This document shows positions 5,720-7,054 of a DNA stretch of 7,054 nucleotides, one piece after another. Both the position numbers and the translations under genes were made by a program. Position 1 is the stretch's first letter. Every line of letters starts with the position of its first letter. Source of the DNA: JABFRJ01 sp031379035 (GTDB taxonomy: Bacteria; Pseudomonadota; Alphaproteobacteria; Rhizobiales; Hyphomicrobiaceae); assembly GCA_031379035.1 (NCBI GenBank), contig JANNEU010000209.1:1-7054 (forward strand), written 5' to 3'. Under the pieces are notes generated by a model. The model saw only the letters and a list, made by a program, of their open reading frames with translations. It ran no database searches and was not told the DNA's origin.

Positions 5720-7054
5720 ATGTCAGAAGGCACGGACAGCCAACCAGAAACGGCCACCGCCGAGCATGGGGTGCCCATCACGCGCCGGTGCGTTGTCGTC
5801 TGGGACATAGCCGTCCGTGTTTTCCATTGGTCACTGGTTGCCGGTATCGCCGTCGCATGGTCGACAGGCGGAACCGGCAACCGCATCCACGAAATGATGG
5901 GCTACGGCGTCGGGTCCTTGCTGATCTTTCGCTTGCTATGGGGCTTTGTCGGCCCCCGCCACGCGCGCTTTCGCGATTTTGTCGCGAGCCCAAAGCATAC
6001 CATCGCATATCTCAAGTCACATGTTTCAAACCGCGCACCGCGTCATCTGGGTCACAATCCAGCGGGCGGATACATGATCCTGGCCTTGCTGGCCGATATT
6101 GCGATCATCTGCGCCACCGGTTTCATGCAGCAGACCAGCCGTTTCTATGGCATCGAATGGGTCGAAGAACTGCATCATTTGGCGGCGAACGCGCTACTGG
6201 TCTTGGTGCCGCTGCATGTGCTCGGCGCTGTGATCTCGAGCTTTATGCATCGCGAAAATCTCGTCGCAGCCATGATCGGCGGCAAGAAGGTGCCGCTTGA
6301 AGCAGCACCCTCTACCGCGGCCGCCGCTCGCGTTCGCCGCCGTCTCCGCCTTGACCATCGCGATATGCGGATGCGCAGCCGCCCCGGCTTGGCAGTACTG
6401 ACTCTCTTGCTGGTGGCTGGATTGTCTTATGGCTGGATGTCGACGGCGGGTCGCGTCGCCATTGACGGCTCTCCACAAACCGCATCGGCTGTGCCACCTG
6501 CACCGCCACAGGTGGAGGCCATGGCTGAAGCCAGAACCACCCTCATGGCAGAGACACCTGAAAGCCCGCTTGAGTTCGCAGAACACCGGTTCACGTTGGT
6601 CTCATCGGCGAGTGCCGCCAAAAGTGGTGATCAACAACCGACAGCCGCACAAGCCATAACCGCGAGCATGTCCGGCCAGCGCGCCTCCCCGGCAGCACCT
6701 TCCGCCGTCACGACCTCGCTCGCACTTCTCGAAGGCCATCATGCAGGCCGGCGCGGCGCGGCTGAAGGTGCCAGGGGCGATACCGAGCTCGCTTCTGGGC
6801 GCACCCCCAGCGTTGTCCCCAGCCTTCTATCGGCCGATGCCGAACAGGGACGACTTGCGGCGCAGCAGCACCTGCAACAGCAGCAACTGGCACGCCAACG
6901 CGACCAGGAGCGGAGTGCCCAGCGTCAAGCTCAAGTCGAACGCGAGCAGCGCGACGCGGTGGCCGAGCGGACGCGGCGTGCCGCCCAGCTGCAGGACCAA
7001 CAGGCGCGACAGCGCGACGAAGACCGCGTGGCACAACGACGGGCGCAGGCCGCC
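5720..7054 (+). CDS. Cytochrome b561-type membrane protein with long coiled-coil extension (partial, runs off window)
   Basis: Partial gene: 445 codons, no stop before the window end. The ATG at 5720 has AAGG seven bases upstream. Residues 26-188 are a complete cytochrome b561/Ni-Fe-hydrogenase b-type domain: VWDIAVRVFHWSLV (first helix, His36), RIHEMMGYG (His57), FRLLWGFVGPRHARF (70-84), LGHNPAGG (110-117), ELHHLAAN (His152/153), LVPLHVLG (His166) and HRENLVAAMIGGKK (177-190). The histidines are likely ligands of two haems, so it should carry electrons across the inner membrane. Most relatives stop soon after this point. Here a very basic stretch (204-221) leads into a fifth hydrophobic helix (about 223-241). 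An Ala/Pro/Ser-rich linker (about 250-370) follows, then a Gln/Arg/Glu-rich stretch from about 374 onward that reads as a coiled coil. Basic residues before helix five predict the tail is periplasmic. Electron donor and acceptor are unknown; the adjacent PepSY protein is a likely partner. Confidence 0.85.
   Translation, partial: MSEGTDSQPETATAEHGVPITRRCVVVWDIAVRVFHWSLVAGIAVAWSTGGTGNRIHEMMGYGVGSLLIFRLLWGFVGPRHARFRDFVASPKHTIAYLKSHVSNRAPRHLGHNPAGGYMILALLADIAIICATGFMQQTSRFYGIEWVEELHHLAANALLVLVPLHVLGAVISSFMHRENLVAAMIGGKKVPLEAAPSTAAAARVRRRLRLDHRDMRMRSRPGLAVLTLLLVAGLSYGWMSTAGRVAIDGSPQTASAVPPAPPQVEAMAEARTTLMAETPESPLEFAEHRFTLVSSASAAKSGDQQPTAAQAITASMSGQRASPAAPSAVTTSLALLEGHHAGRRGAAEGARGDTELASGRTPSVVPSLLSADAEQGRLAAQQHLQQQQLARQRDQERSAQRQAQVEREQRDAVAERTRRAAQLQDQQARQRDEDRVAQRRAQAA

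Noticed and set aside
5539..6300. 253-codon plus-strand frame over the PepSY and cytochrome b genes
   Set aside because: Arg/His-rich out-of-frame shadow spanning two genes whose real frames have signal peptide, haem histidines and ribosome sites.
6365..7054. A separate gene starting at the internal ATG at 6365 (Met216 of the cytochrome b frame)
   Set aside because: No ribosome site precedes it, no stop separates it from the haem domain, and the basic stretch plus membrane helix make sense as a continuation.
6860..7054. Tandem DNA repeat in the Gln/Arg-rich 3' region
   Set aside because: Codons vary (CAG, CAA, CGC, CGA, CGG) without a fixed repeat unit; the repetition is in the residue composition, not in the DNA.

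Overview
The window looks like chromosomal DNA from a GC-rich Gram-negative bacterium, most likely an alphaproteobacterium of the Rhizobiales/Hyphomicrobiales type. This rests on gene content (a PepSY protein next to a cytochrome b561, a zeta-class GST, a PaaK-type ligase, a redoxin coupled to a ketopantoate-reductase relative) and on overall base composition. It is an inference from family resemblance, not a database match. No RNA genes, insertion sequences, CRISPR arrays or integrase genes were seen.

Left part (1-1625, + strand): a two-gene hipBA toxin-antitoxin operon. A small HTH antitoxin (hipB) is followed, with a one-base stop/start overlap, by a full-length HipA serine/threonine kinase with its catalytic residues intact. 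This block, especially the 3' end of hipA, is more AT-rich than the genes to its right, which fits horizontal acquisition.

Middle (1666-3188, + strand): a coupled pair, a Bcp-like peroxiredoxin with an insertion in its active-site loop, then a ketopantoate-reductase-family oxidoreductase whose ATG overlaps the peroxiredoxin stop (ATGA). The second gene ends 23 bases from the stop of a convergent operon.

Right-middle (3212-5219, - strand): paaK-type aryl-CoA ligase followed by a zeta-class glutathione transferase (maleylacetoacetate/maleylpyruvate isomerase type). This points to aromatic-acid catabolism, although the two enzymes do not belong to one textbook pathway. An intergenic region of about 210 bases (5220-5437) separates this operon from a divergent one. 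It holds a possible near-leaderless paaK promoter, a perfect 15-base palindrome and an 11-base-period direct repeat.

Right end (5438-7054, + strand): a small exported PepSY-like protein with two cysteines, then, 9 bases later, a cytochrome b561/Ni-Fe-hydrogenase-type cytochrome b. This reading frame does not stop after the four-helix haem domain. It continues through a basic stretch, a fifth membrane helix, a low-complexity linker and a Gln/Arg-rich predicted coiled coil, and is still open at the last base. This TolA-like periplasmic extension of a b-type cytochrome is the most unusual thing in the window.
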